Shown here: positions 34,919 to 43,799 of the stretch, in pieces
How positions within the stretch are numbered: the stretch's first letter is position 1
Layout: each line of letters starts with the position of its first letter
NCBI GenBank assembly: GCA_025041175.1
Contig: JAKCFJ010000001.1
Span: forward strand, 62,001 to 126,000
Length of the DNA stretch: 64,000 nucleotides
Direction: 5' to 3'
DNA from: Halobacteriales archaeon YIM A00010
GTDB lineage: Archaea > Halobacteriota > Halobacteria > Halobacteriales > Haloarculaceae
The notes under the pieces: generated by a model
What the model was told of the DNA's origin: nothing
The model's input: the letters and a program-made list of their open reading frames with translations, nothing else
Databases searched by the model: none
Position numbers and translations under genes: made by a program

Positions 34919-35809
34919 CTATAGAAGCCCGGACTTCTGGAGTTTCATCAGATCCTCGGTGTCGAGGGTTTCGCCTTCCTTGAACTTCTGGTAGATGTCT
35001 TCGGCTTCCTCGCGGGCTTCTTCGCGTTTCTGTGCGCGCTCGTCCCGGCGCTCTTGCTCTTCTTCCTTGTCGAGTTCGCGCAGGCGCTTTTGTACCCGGA
35101 CGAAATCCTCGTGGTGACGGTCCGCGGATTCTTGGGCCTCCACGAATCGATCGTGGGCCTCGTCGGCCTCATCGCGGATGTCGTCGGCCTCCCGGTAGGC
35201 CGAGATCATCTGGTTGTGGTGCTCTTGGGCTTTGTCCGCCAGCTCCGTCACCTTCTGGTGGTGCGTGCTCGCTTCCGAACGGATCTCCTTTGCCTCCTCG
35301 CGGAGCTCCTCGATGTCGCCACCCTGTTCGAGCTTCTCCTTTCGCTCCTGGTACTGGTCGCGTTTCGTCTCGATCTTCTCGATGAGCTCGCGTTCGTCCT
35401 CGGAAGAGAGTACCTCGGTCTGCTGGCGGAATTCGAGCTGCTCGATCTCCTCCTCGAGCTGTTCCAGGCTCTCCCCGTCGTCGAGATCGAGTTCGGATTT
35501 GGTCTGATCGACCTTCGAGAACAGTTCGTTCGCCTCCGCGTTCAGCTCGTTTCGTTTCTGTTTGTGCTCTTGGACTTCCGAGTTCAGCTCGTCGCGCTTC
35601 TCCCGGTGGTGTTGGGCCTCATCGACCTTTTCTCGGGTTTTCGCGTTCAACTCGTCCCGTTTGGACGCACGCTCTGATGCTTTCTGGTTCAGATCGTTGC
35701 GCCGATCCCGGAGCTGACCCGCACGCTTGATCAACTCTCCTTTGGATTTGTTTTCTAGTTCGTCGTCTGTAAGATCTACGTTCTTGGATTTATCGATTGA
35801 CTGTGCCAT
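34919..35809 (-). CDS. Large coiled-coil protein (DUF7121-like)
   Basis: A 296-residue protein that is almost entirely alpha-helical coiled coil (residues 20-260, heptads rich in Glu, Arg, Lys and Gln), with a short non-coil head and the tail KEGETLDTEDLMKLQKSGLL. Related haloarchaeal proteins are sometimes mislabelled phosphoserine phosphatase, but no HAD motif is present. It is likely a structural or nucleoid-associated coil. The 323-bp region upstream separates it from the DUF371 gene. Confidence 0.78.
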   Translation of the reverse strand: MAQSIDKSKNVDLTDDELENKSKGELIKRAGQLRDRRNDLNQKASERASKRDELNAKTREKVDEAQHHREKRDELNSEVQEHKQKRNELNAEANELFSKVDQTKSELDLDDGESLEQLEEEIEQLEFRQQTEVLSSEDERELIEKIETKRDQYQERKEKLEQGGDIEELREEAKEIRSEASTHHQKVTELADKAQEHHNQMISAYREADDIRDEADEAHDRFVEAQESADRHHEDFVRVQKRLRELDKEEEQERRDERAQKREEAREEAEDIYQKFKEGETLDTEDLMKLQKSGLL

Positions 35810-36132
35810 GATTGGTTTGAGTGCTATCCATTACCGCCGCTGACGATAGCGGGTGCCGACCGTAGGTAACAACCGTCGAATAAGCAGTGTTCCGTTTCAT
35901 TCTGGTCGCCAAACGATGCTCCCGAAACGCTAGCGGCGTTCTGGTACTAGCATATACTGATACAATCTACTTAAAGCTTTCTCCAGCAAAAACCGGTGAG
36001 ACTCCCATACACGGGTGATACAAGCACTGGTAACGGATGGCATGATATGACGATAACATATAAATCATTCGAACGGGTCGGACCACGGACGGAACGAACG
36101 GGTGAAGGTGATCGGGGTGTGTTGTGGTGTTG
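35810..36132. other. Divergent intergenic region, no gene seen
   Basis: A 323-bp gap between two divergent genes. A+T-rich patches occur at 35948-35980 (CATATACTGATACAATCTACTTAAAGC) and 36052-36066 (ATAACATATAAATCA). The first is a plausible promoter for the coiled-coil gene and the second for the DUF371 gene. Confidence 0.45.
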
Positions 36133-36582
36133 ATGAGCGATCGAGGAGCGACCCACGGACTCGATTCCGGCGCGGAGAGCGTTCGTGCGCAGGGTCACGA
36201 GCACGTGACGGCCCAGCACGCGAGCACGTTGGAGGTGACGAGCGACGATTGGCTCACGCCAGCGGGTGACTGCATCGTGGCGGTCGAGGCCGATCGGGTT
36301 CCGGAGGACTTCGGAGAGGAGTTTGTGACGGCGTGTCGTGAGCGAACGGCGGCGATCACCGCGACGTTCGCCGCTGGTGGGTACGAGCAGACGGTCACCG
36401 GCCACGGCCATCCGGATCTCGCGTTCGAGAGCGACCGGAGCATGGTGCTCCGAACGAGCGACTACGTCGACGAGCGCACCGTGATGGTGGGAGCCGACAC
36501 CGCTGCGGCGGGGATGGACCGGGAGCTGGTCGCGGCGCTCGCGTCGGGAGCAGAGCTGCGGGTGACGTTCGATGTCGAGTAG
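36133..36582 (+). CDS. DUF371-family protein
   Basis: A 149-residue archaeal DUF371 protein: VRAQGHEHVTAQHASTLEVTSDDWLTPAGDCIVAVEAD matches the conserved N-terminal region. The later part contains GHGHPDLAFESDRSMVLRTSDYVDERTVMVGAD. No function is known. Start ATG at 36133 is preferred over a GTG nine bases upstream. The stop is 30 bp from the start of nth, so they may be co-transcribed. Confidence 0.85.
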   Translation: MSDRGATHGLDSGAESVRAQGHEHVTAQHASTLEVTSDDWLTPAGDCIVAVEADRVPEDFGEEFVTACRERTAAITATFAAGGYEQTVTGHGHPDLAFESDRSMVLRTSDYVDERTVMVGADTAAAGMDRELVAALASGAELRVTFDVE

Positions 36583-36612
36583 CGTTTTGTGGCTTCCGTC
36601 CCGAGTATCAGT

Positions 36613-37419
36613 ATGACCGACGAGCCCGCAAAGAACATCAGCGGTGGCGGTTCGGGCGGTGGCCGGTTCACGTCGTTCGAGAGGGACGACCGAGCGGCGT
36701 CCACGCCCGCCGAAACGATCGTGGATCGACTCGGGGAGCTCTACTGGCAGAAAACCTACGGCGGCCAGGACGCCTTCGAGTGTCTCGTCCGCACGATTCT
36801 CAGCCAAAACACGAGCGACGCCGCGAGCCAGCCCGCTCACGACGCGCTCATAGAGCGGTACGCCGACGGCGATTTCGTGAGTGCGCTCGCGGACGCCGAC
36901 CACTCGGCGCTTGCGGAGACGATCTCTCCGGCCGGCTTACACAACCAGAAATCGAAGACGATCGTCCGGATCGCAAAGCGGGTGCGCAAAGCGTACGGCG
37001 ACGCCGAAGGATTCGACGCGTTCGTGCAAACCGCCGCGTACGAGGAGGTTCGAGACGCGTTGCTCGACATGAAGGGTGTGGGTCCGAAAACCGCCGACTG
37101 CGTGTTGTTGTTCGCCGGCGGACGCAACGGCGTGTTCCCGGTCGACACCCACGTCCACCGCATCTACCGACGGCTCGGGATCGCGCCGCCCGACGGCGAC
37201 CACGAAGCCGTCCGCGCGGTGCTCGAAGCGGAGATACCACCGGAAAAATGCGGCTTCGGCCACACTGCCAGCATCCAGTTCGGCCGGGAGTACTGCACGG
37301 CCCGCAAACCGGCCTGTCTGGAGGGACCGGAGGAGTGTCCGCTCGGTGATATCTGTGACCGCGTGGGTGTGAATCCCGACTCCGGCGAGGTTGTCGATCC
37401 GTCCGAGACGATCGAATGA
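36613..37419 (+). CDS. nth: Endonuclease III-family DNA glycosylase
   Basis: A base-excision-repair glycosylase/AP-lyase removing oxidised pyrimidines. It has 268 residues including a Gly-rich N-terminal extension. The helix-hairpin-helix MKGVGPKTADCVL contains catalytic K159, and the aspartate D178 lies in VDTHVHRIY. The four iron-sulfur cysteines are C228, C235, C242 and C248. Their spacing is C-x6-C-x6-C-x5-C, whereas E. coli Nth has C-x6-C-x2-C-x5-C, so four residues are inserted between the second and third ligand. It lies 30 bp downstream of the DUF371 gene. Confidence 0.9.
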   Translation: MTDEPAKNISGGGSGGGRFTSFERDDRAASTPAETIVDRLGELYWQKTYGGQDAFECLVRTILSQNTSDAASQPAHDALIERYADGDFVSALADADHSALAETISPAGLHNQKSKTIVRIAKRVRKAYGDAEGFDAFVQTAAYEEVRDALLDMKGVGPKTADCVLLFAGGRNGVFPVDTHVHRIYRRLGIAPPDGDHEAVRAVLEAEIPPEKCGFGHTASIQFGREYCTARKPACLEGPEECPLGDICDRVGVNPDSGEVVDPSETIE

Positions 37420-37467
37420 AGCACTTGGATTTAAGTGATTAACCACTGTACCGACTAATCAACAACG

Positions 37468-37944
37468 ATGAGCGATGAAACGATACCGCCTTCCGTAGAA
37501 CCGACCCCCGACGAGGACACAACAGACGTTCTCCAAAATGTTATAGAGGAGTTCGACTGTACGTCTGGTACGCTCCATCGAAGGGAAGAAAACGGCCTAA
37601 CGCTCATTGCTTCTGTGGGTATCCCAGATTCCGTTCTTCCTCGAATCGAGACGATCCCAATCGGAAAAGGAATGGCCGGGTTGGCGGCCGAGCGAATGGA
37701 ACCTGTCGATGTGTGTAATCTACAGACGGACGACTCTGGCGTTGCCGAAGACGGCGCACGCGCTACGGGAATGGAGGGATCACTTGCTGCTCCGATCATT
37801 GGTTCGGATGGCGCGCTCGAAGGAACGATTGGGATTGCTAAACCGGAGCAGTACGAGTTTTCCCCCGAAGAACGCGATCAGCTGATGCGTATTGGAAAAC
37901 GGATCATGTCTCATGACGACACAGAGTCGGATAGATCCCGATAG
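37468..37944 (+). CDS. GAF-domain protein
   Basis: A 158-residue single GAF domain: LTLIASVGIPDSVLPRIETI followed by PIGKGMAGLAAER (the turn and helix typical of GAF) and SLAAPIIGSDGALEGTIGIAKPEQY. It probably binds a small ligand or senses redox state, as free-standing GAF proteins do. Wobble positions are visibly less G+C-rich than in the neighbours, suggesting it was acquired. No kinase or regulator is adjacent; aroB' is convergent 29 bp away. Confidence 0.8.
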   Translation: MSDETIPPSVEPTPDEDTTDVLQNVIEEFDCTSGTLHRREENGLTLIASVGIPDSVLPRIETIPIGKGMAGLAAERMEPVDVCNLQTDDSGVAEDGARATGMEGSLAAPIIGSDGALEGTIGIAKPEQYEFSPEERDQLMRIGKRIMSHDDTESDRSR

Positions 37945-37973
37945 TCACGGTACGAACCGTTCGACCGATGTCA

Positions 37974-39155
37974 TTACTTCTCGATGATGCTCTCTTCGAC
38001 GGCTTCGCCGAAGTGGCGCGCGGTGTCCTCGTGGTAGACGAGCACCTCGTCGTCGACCGCGAGATTGGTGACCGACTTCCGCCCCTCCGGCGTGGCGACC
38101 TTGATGGTTTCTGCGTTCTGGAGCAGCGTTTCGATCACGTCGCCGTCGACCTCGGCCTGGATGCGGAACATCGGTCGGCGCTCGATCTTCGCCCGCCCCA
38201 CCACGGTCTCGCGGGTGTTGCCCTCTGTGTCGACGATCTGGACCTCGTCACCGCTGCCGAGTTCTGAAAGGTATTTGGTGCTCCCGTCAGGCGTCCGGAC
38301 GTAGGCGTGGACCGCGCCGGCGTTGACCCGGAACGGGCGGGACGCGACGTACGGCGAGTCGGCGGTTTCGGCGTGCACGAAGAACAACCCCCGGCTCATG
38401 CTCCCCACGAGCATTCCCTCATCGTGTTCGAACAAGTTCCCGGTGTCGACGCACACCCGGTCGGCCGAGCTGGTCTGTTCGATGTCGGTCACCGTCGCCC
38501 GCGCGAGTTCCAGGGTCTCGCGCTCGATGGCGTCCCGAGCGTCGATCGTCGACCGGATCTCGTCGGGATCGTCGGTGTCGAGCAACACGGCATCGGCTCC
38601 CTGTTCGAGCGTTTCGAACGCCGTTCGTGCCTCCTCGGCGGTTTTGACGCCCGCGACGAGCGTCGTCTCCTCCCCGATGCGAGCGATGAGGTTTTCCAGC
38701 GGGATGATCGTCCAGTCCTCACCGATGACGAGCGTGTATTCGGCGTGTTCGGCCGCGGTTTCCGCGAACGATTCGTACGCTTCGCCACGAATGCGGACGA
38801 ACGCCCCGTCTGCGGGGCTGTCCTCGCGTTGGAGCAGGGAGATGTCCGCCGATCCGGCGTGTTCCCCCGGCAGATCGAGCGTCCCATCCCCTTCGCTGTT
38901 TTTCCCGACGACGAGCGCGTCCGAATTGTCGGCCTCCGTTCCGTCGACTGTCTCCGTCTCTGCGTTGGTGACGTGTACGCCGTCAGTACCCAGCGCGGCG
39001 ACGTTCACCGCGCCGAGCTCCCGAACCCGTTGTACGTCCGCCGCGTCGACGAGTACCCAGTCGACCCCCGCTTCGATCCCCGTCGTGATCCGTTTGCGCC
39101 GGGCGTCCCAATCACCGACCTCGTCGTCCGCCTTGAGCCAGACACCACGTGTCAT
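37974..39155 (-). CDS. 3-Dehydroquinate synthase II (AroB')
   Basis: The archaeal enzyme that oxidatively deaminates and cyclises ADH (2-amino-3,7-dideoxy-D-threo-hept-6-ulosonate) to 3-dehydroquinate, using NAD+. It replaces the DAHP/AroB route at the start of aromatic amino acid synthesis. It has 393 residues, normal length. N-terminal TRGVWLKADDEVGDW and the C-terminal GRAKIERRPMFRI are family features. The start MTRGVW at 39155 is the usual one. Its partner enzyme (ADH synthase) is encoded 3 kb away at the end of the trp operon. Confidence 0.9.
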   Translation of the reverse strand: MTRGVWLKADDEVGDWDARRKRITTGIEAGVDWVLVDAADVQRVRELGAVNVAALGTDGVHVTNAETETVDGTEADNSDALVVGKNSEGDGTLDLPGEHAGSADISLLQREDSPADGAFVRIRGEAYESFAETAAEHAEYTLVIGEDWTIIPLENLIARIGEETTLVAGVKTAEEARTAFETLEQGADAVLLDTDDPDEIRSTIDARDAIERETLELARATVTDIEQTSSADRVCVDTGNLFEHDEGMLVGSMSRGLFFVHAETADSPYVASRPFRVNAGAVHAYVRTPDGSTKYLSELGSGDEVQIVDTEGNTRETVVGRAKIERRPMFRIQAEVDGDVIETLLQNAETIKVATPEGRKSVTNLAVDDEVLVYHEDTARHFGEAVEESIIEK

Positions 39156-39264
39156 GTTCGGTGCATAGACATGAACCCTATTGAGCATGGTGAATCGTTG
39201 CTGAGACGCGAACGCCACCACGGACAGTGAACTTTTTTACACAGAAGGCGAGAAAGTATTATGA

Positions 39265-39963
39265 ATGACGATCACGACGGTGTTGTTCGATCTCGACGGC
39301 ACGATCTGCGAGCAGTTGCAGTCGACCGACGAACGGTTGGCGGGGGCGTTCGAGCGCGCCGCGCTCGAGCCGTTTTTCGACGCGAGGGACATGCGCCGAC
39401 GGATGGCGGAGATCGACGCCGACAGCGCGCACGAGTTCCGACAGCGGTTGTTTCGGTTGCTCGCTAGAGAGAAAGACAGGGCCGTGAGCGTCGCGGACGA
39501 TCTCGTGGCCGCATACGAGGAGCCGGATCCGACGAACGTTCGGTTTCGATCCGGTGCCGAGGAGACGCTCGAAACGATCGCGGCGGACTACCGGGTCGGA
39601 CTCGTGACCAACGGGGGGCGAAACACCCAACAGACGAAGCTCGAAACGCTCGGTATCGACGATTTCTTCGACGTGACGGTGTTTTCGGGACCGGGACGGC
39701 CCGTAAAGCCGGCCACCGAGCCGTTCGAGCGGGCGCTGACTGGCCTTTCGGCTTCGCCGTCCACTGCGGTTCACATCGGTGATTCGATCCACGCCGACGT
39801 TGCCGGTGCACACGCTGCTGGACTCCGGTCCGTGTGGGTTCCCCACGATGAATCCCTGCCACCGATCGCAGACGACGAGCGAACGATCCACGGGATCGAA
39901 CCACCGACGGTCACCCTCGATGCGGTGTCACACCTCCCGAGCGCGCTCGATCAGTACCGGTAA
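39265..39963 (+). CDS. HAD-superfamily hydrolase
   Basis: A 232-residue phosphatase-like protein: motif I FDLDGTICE, motif II VTNGG (after YRVGL), motif III lysine in GRPVKPATEPF and motif IV GDSIHADVAGAHAAG. It has a cap domain of the beta-phosphoglucomutase/phosphatase type. The substrate is unknown. A TATA-like TTTTTTACACAG (39231-39242) precedes it. It stands alone between aroB' and the serpin gene. Confidence 0.88.
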   Translation: MTITTVLFDLDGTICEQLQSTDERLAGAFERAALEPFFDARDMRRRMAEIDADSAHEFRQRLFRLLAREKDRAVSVADDLVAAYEEPDPTNVRFRSGAEETLETIAADYRVGLVTNGGRNTQQTKLETLGIDDFFDVTVFSGPGRPVKPATEPFERALTGLSASPSTAVHIGDSIHADVAGAHAAGLRSVWVPHDESLPPIADDERTIHGIEPPTVTLDAVSHLPSALDQYR

Positions 39964-40037
39964 GATCGAGCCGATCGGTCGCTGTACTGTTCCGGACTAG
40001 CCGATAACTGTTTGGTACCGTCCACTAAACCCCTGGT

Positions 40038-41363
40038 ATGGAGTCGGACCGCCGCGAGATGCTTGCGCGCGCCGGGGTGTTGGCTGGGGCCGCGCTCGCT
40101 GGCTGTACAGGACGATCGGTGGACGACGTGTTGGGTGGGCGTTCGAACGGGGAGGTTCTCGGGTCCGATCTGGAACGAGAGACGCCCGATATACCGAAGA
40201 ACGCGCTCGAAACGCTCGTTCGGGGAAACACCGCCTTCGCTCTCGATTGTTTCCAGACGCTGGTCGATGCGTCCCCGTCCCAGAACCTGTTGGTGTCGCC
40301 CTACAGCGTCTCGCTCGCCATGGCAATGGTGTGGGCGGGCGCACGCGGCCGAACCGAACGACAGATCAAAGAGACACTGCGCTACCAGCTGGATCAAGAC
40401 GAACTGCATCCGGCGTTCAACGCGCTCGACCGCCGGCTCGAAGAACAGCCGGGAGCATCGGACACCGACGCCACTCCCTTCCAGCTGTCCGTTGTCAACG
40501 CCATCTGGGGGCAGACAGAGTATCCGTTCCGCGAGTCGTACCTTGACCGCCTCGCGCGCAACTACGGAGCCGGACTTCGGACGCTCGATTTCAGTTCCCA
40601 TCCCGACCGGTCCAGAACGCGGATCAACGAGTGGGTCAGTGACCAAACGAACGGAACGATCGAGCAGCTGTTCGAAAAAGAGAGCATCACCGCAGCCACG
40701 CGGATCGTGCTGGCCAACGCGGTGTACTTCAAGGCCGACTGGAAACACCCATTTTCGGCGGACGCAACCGAAGACGGACCGTTCACCGCGCTGGATGGGA
40801 CCACCTCGACGGTGCCAATGATGTCCCAGACGGCCCAGTTCCCGGCCGCCGAGATCGACGGACACCGGCTCATCGAACTCCCCTACGCCGGCGGTGGTGT
40901 CGGGCTGGTCGTCGTCCTCCCTGCGGAAGGAGCGTTCGAGTCGTTCGAGCGCTCGCTCGATCCCGGCCGGCTCGAAACCTTCATAAAACGCCTCGAATCC
41001 GTCTCGGCTGCGATCACCCTGCCCCGGTTCACGGACGAGTCACAGGTCGGATTGAAACGAACGCTGTCAGCGCTGGGGATGGCGAGCGCGTTCGATGCCA
41101 ATGAGGCGGATTTCAGCGGGATGGTCGATTCCGAGAACGCCGACCCGCCGCCGATCGACGACGTGGTCCACAAAACCCACATCGCTGTCGACGAGGAGGG
41201 CACCGAAGCGTCGGCCGCGACGGGGGTAACGATGCCCGTCTCCGCCCCGGCGCGCGAGTTCGAGCTGACGGTCGATCGCCCGTTTCTGTACGCCATCCGG
41301 GAGCGGACGACCGGAACGGTGCTGTTTCTCGGGCGGGTCGTCGACGCGGGAGCCGCACAATGA
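40038..41363 (+). CDS. Serpin-family protease inhibitor, predicted lipoprotein
   Basis: A 441-residue serpin, a suicide inhibitor of serine proteases, uncommon in archaea. The signal DRREMLARAGVLAGAALAGC has a twin-arginine-like start and a lipobox with C23, so it should be tethered outside the cell. The serpin core includes QNLLVSPYSVSLAMAMVWAGARG and VLANAVYFKADW. The hinge of the reactive loop, DEEGTEASAATG (near residue 385), has the small-residue pattern of inhibitory serpins, followed by VTMPVSAPAREF; the scissile bond is probably near PVSA. It could protect against self- or competitor-secreted proteases. Confidence 0.9.
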   Translation: MESDRREMLARAGVLAGAALAGCTGRSVDDVLGGRSNGEVLGSDLERETPDIPKNALETLVRGNTAFALDCFQTLVDASPSQNLLVSPYSVSLAMAMVWAGARGRTERQIKETLRYQLDQDELHPAFNALDRRLEEQPGASDTDATPFQLSVVNAIWGQTEYPFRESYLDRLARNYGAGLRTLDFSSHPDRSRTRINEWVSDQTNGTIEQLFEKESITAATRIVLANAVYFKADWKHPFSADATEDGPFTALDGTTSTVPMMSQTAQFPAAEIDGHRLIELPYAGGGVGLVVVLPAEGAFESFERSLDPGRLETFIKRLESVSAAITLPRFTDESQVGLKRTLSALGMASAFDANEADFSGMVDSENADPPPIDDVVHKTHIAVDEEGTEASAATGVTMPVSAPAREFELTVDRPFLYAIRERTTGTVLFLGRVVDAGAAQ

Positions 41364-41404
41364 GCGGCTTGCGATGCAATCTCCACCGTGCAGACGGGGA
41401 GCAT

Positions 41405-42052
41405 CTACCCGATCCAGTCGGCCGTGTCGTCGGCGTTCATCACCGCTACCATGATGTTTTCGAACTCCTCGATACCGCGCGCGTAGGTCTTCGACGTTGC
41501 GTCGGGGACGAACACGAGGCGATACTCCCGCGCACTGGCGTCGTACATCGTGGCCCGGGGACAGTTCGGGAAGTTACACCCACAGATGACGACCGTGTTC
41601 ACGCCACGGTCGGTGAGGTGGTCGTCGAGCGGCGTGCGGTAGAACGCGCTCCACCGGGGTTTGTACATCACCCATTCTCGTTTCCCGACGCGCTGTAGCT
41701 CACCGGCCAGCAGGGCGTCGCAGTCGAGGCTCACCCCTAGATCGGGTTTCAACGCCGACACGAGTTCCGCGCCGTCGGTTCCTGGCTGGACAATAGTAGT
41801 GCCCTCCTCGATCGCTGTCCGTCGACATAGGTCGACGTTCGAGCCGTCCGACCGGTAGAGCCGAACCACGTGCACAATCGGTCGGTTCGCATCCCGAAAC
41901 GCCTCGACCACCCGTTGCATGTGTCCAACCGCATCGGTCGTTCCGGGAACCGCCGCCGGCGCATCCCGAAGCGTAAAATCGTTCTGCACGTCGATGGTCA
42001 ACAGCGCGGCTCGCGTCGGATCAGGTCTCGTGTACTCGTCCATCCCCTCCAT
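41405..42052 (-). CDS. Isochorismatase-family cysteine hydrolase
   Basis: A 215-residue hydrolase of the isochorismatase superfamily. The triad is visible: Asp in LLTIDVQNDF (D21), Lys in MYKPRWSAF and Cys in NFPNCPRATMYDA. The natural substrate is not evident; nicotinamidase and N-carbamoyl hydrolases are in this group. The next in-frame ATG after the first (42043) is an alternative start. It is convergent with the serpin gene (41 bp). Confidence 0.87.
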   Translation of the reverse strand: MEGMDEYTRPDPTRAALLTIDVQNDFTLRDAPAAVPGTTDAVGHMQRVVEAFRDANRPIVHVVRLYRSDGSNVDLCRRTAIEEGTTIVQPGTDGAELVSALKPDLGVSLDCDALLAGELQRVGKREWVMYKPRWSAFYRTPLDDHLTDRGVNTVVICGCNFPNCPRATMYDASAREYRLVFVPDATSKTYARGIEEFENIMVAVMNADDTADWIG

Positions 42053-42142
42053 ATTTACAGGAAGGTTCTCCTATGCAAAACGCGATCGTATCGGATTTCT
42101 TTCCTGTCGATCGATAGGTCAGCAGCTCCGACTAGAAGGATA

Positions 42143-42937
42143 CTACGCTTCGATGGCCAGGCCGGCCCGATCCAGCGCCTCCTCGGCGGCCAGATCCTCG
42201 TGAACGACCCCGGTGACCGCTCGCGTGATGCCTTCGGGATCGTCGTGCTGGAATACTGTTCGGCCCATCGAGACGCCCGCCGCCCCGGCGTCCATCGCTC
42301 CGCGGACCGCTTTCAACGATTTGAGGTCCGTATCGGGCTTTCCGCCGGCGATGACCACCGGCAACGCGGTGGCGTCGACCACCTGCTCGAAGCTGTTCGG
42401 GTCGCCGCTGTAAGCCGTTTTGACGATGTCAGCACCCAACTCCTCGCCGAGCCGGACCGCGTGCGCGAGCGCGTCGGCGTCGTGTTCGTCGACCCCCGGG
42501 CCGCGAGCGTAGGTCATCGCCAACACGGGCAGCCCGAACTCCGTTGCGCGCTCGGTGATTTCTGCGAGGTCCTCGATCTGCTTCGGTTCGTGGTCGCTTC
42601 CCACGTTGATGTGCATCGACACCGCGTCCGCACCGCGCCGCACCGCCGCTTTCACCGTCCCTGTGATGCGCTTGTCGTTCGTGTCGGGTCCGGAAACGGT
42701 CGATCCGTTGAGGTGGATGATGTAGCCCGCGCCGTTGGTGTTCCCGTGGACGCGGCCCGCGATCCCTTTCTGGGTGAGAACGCTGTCCGCACCTCCTCGC
42801 GTGACCGCGTCGATCGTCTGCTCGATCCGTTCGAGACCGTCGACGGCCCCGAGCGTGATGCCGTGATCCATCGGGACAACAACGTACCGTCCCCCTGTAC
42901 CGATCCGTTCGAGACGTGCTCGTACTCCTGTAGTCAT
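42143..42937 (-). CDS. ADH synthase (2-amino-3,7-dideoxy-D-threo-hept-6-ulosonate synthase, AroA')
   Basis: A class I aldolase-fold enzyme that starts the archaeal aromatic pathway, making ADH for 3-dehydroquinate synthase II. It has 264 residues: RYVVVPMDHGITLGA, then KGIAGRVHGNTNGAGYIIHLNGST, and the lysine region GADIVKTAYSGDP. It ends the operon trpC-trpB-trpA and starts 28 bp after trpA. A second start is possible at 42943. In haloarchaea this gene commonly accompanies trp or aro genes, which supports the assignment. Confidence 0.9.
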   Translation of the reverse strand: MTTGVRARLERIGTGGRYVVVPMDHGITLGAVDGLERIEQTIDAVTRGGADSVLTQKGIAGRVHGNTNGAGYIIHLNGSTVSGPDTNDKRITGTVKAAVRRGADAVSMHINVGSDHEPKQIEDLAEITERATEFGLPVLAMTYARGPGVDEHDADALAHAVRLGEELGADIVKTAYSGDPNSFEQVVDATALPVVIAGGKPDTDLKSLKAVRGAMDAGAAGVSMGRTVFQHDDPEGITRAVTGVVHEDLAAEEALDRAGLAIEA

Positions 42938-42965
42938 GGTCATGTTACTGTCTACCAGGCCGTGT

Positions 42966-43799
42966 TCAAAGCCGTTCCGATCGTGGCTGTCCTTGTTCGG
43001 TGATGCCCGTAGTGAGTTCGTTCGCCTTTGCTTCGAGCCGGTCGGCGGTTTCTTCGACCGACAGATCGTTCTCGTAGCCGTCGGCAACGATGTCGACCAG
43101 CGCGCTGCCGACGATGATGCCGTCGGCTCCCCCTGCCACGATCTCGCCGGCCTGTTCGCCCGTCGAGATACCGAACCCGACGGCGGCAGGGAGATCGTAC
43201 CCCTTCAGCCGGTCGAGGCTGTGGCTCGTGTGGTCGCTCACGTCGCTGCGCGCCCCCGTGACGCCGAGGCGCGCCTGGACGTAAACGTACCCCGAGCTGT
43301 GTTCGAGGAGGGGATCGAGGCGGTCGTCGGTGGTCGTCGGCGCGACGATGAAGATCAGATCCACCCCGAGCGCGTCACACGCTGTCCGGAGGGGCTGTGC
43401 TTCCTCGACCGGGAGATCAGGCACTATCAGTCCGTCTACGCCGGCCGCTGCCGCGCGCTCGACGAACGGCCGTGGTCCTTCTTCCTCGCCGTACTGGTAG
43501 ATGAGGTTGTAGTAGGTCATACAGACCAGCGGCACGTCCACGGCGAGCGTTTCCACGAACTCGAAAAAGCGCACGGGCGTCATCCCATCCGCTAGCGACC
43601 GAACGATCGCCTGCTGGATCGTCGGTCCCTCCGCGATCGGCTCGCTGAACGGTAGCCCGAGTTCGATGACGTCCGCGCCCCCACGTTCGAGCGCCTCGAC
43701 GTATTCGATCGACGACTCGAACGTCGGATCGCCGGCCGTGAGATACGGGACGAACGCCGGTCCGTCCTCGAACGCCGCGGCGATGTCGCTCTCACTCAT
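42966..43799 (-). CDS. trpA: Tryptophan synthase alpha subunit
   Basis: Cleaves indole-3-glycerol phosphate to indole and glyceraldehyde 3-phosphate; indole passes to TrpB. It has 277 residues: [15 protein letters not shown] at the start, the catalytic Glu in [20 protein letters not shown], the Asp in [12 protein letters not shown], and the phosphate-loop [12 protein letters not shown]. The start at 43799 overlaps the end of trpB by 8 bp, so translation is coupled. ADH synthase follows 28 bp later. Confidence 0.95.
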   Translation of the reverse strand: MSESDIAAAFEDGPAFVPYLTAGDPTFESSIEYVEALERGGADVIELGLPFSEPIAEGPTIQQAIVRSLADGMTPVRFFEFVETLAVDVPLVCMTYYNLIYQYGEEEGPRPFVERAAAAGVDGLIVPDLPVEEAQPLRTACDALGVDLIFIVAPTTTDDRLDPLLEHSSGYVYVQARLGVTGARSDVSDHTSHSLDRLKGYDLPAAVGFGISTGEQAGEIVAGGADGIIVGSALVDIVADGYENDLSVEETADRLEAKANELTTGITEQGQPRSERL

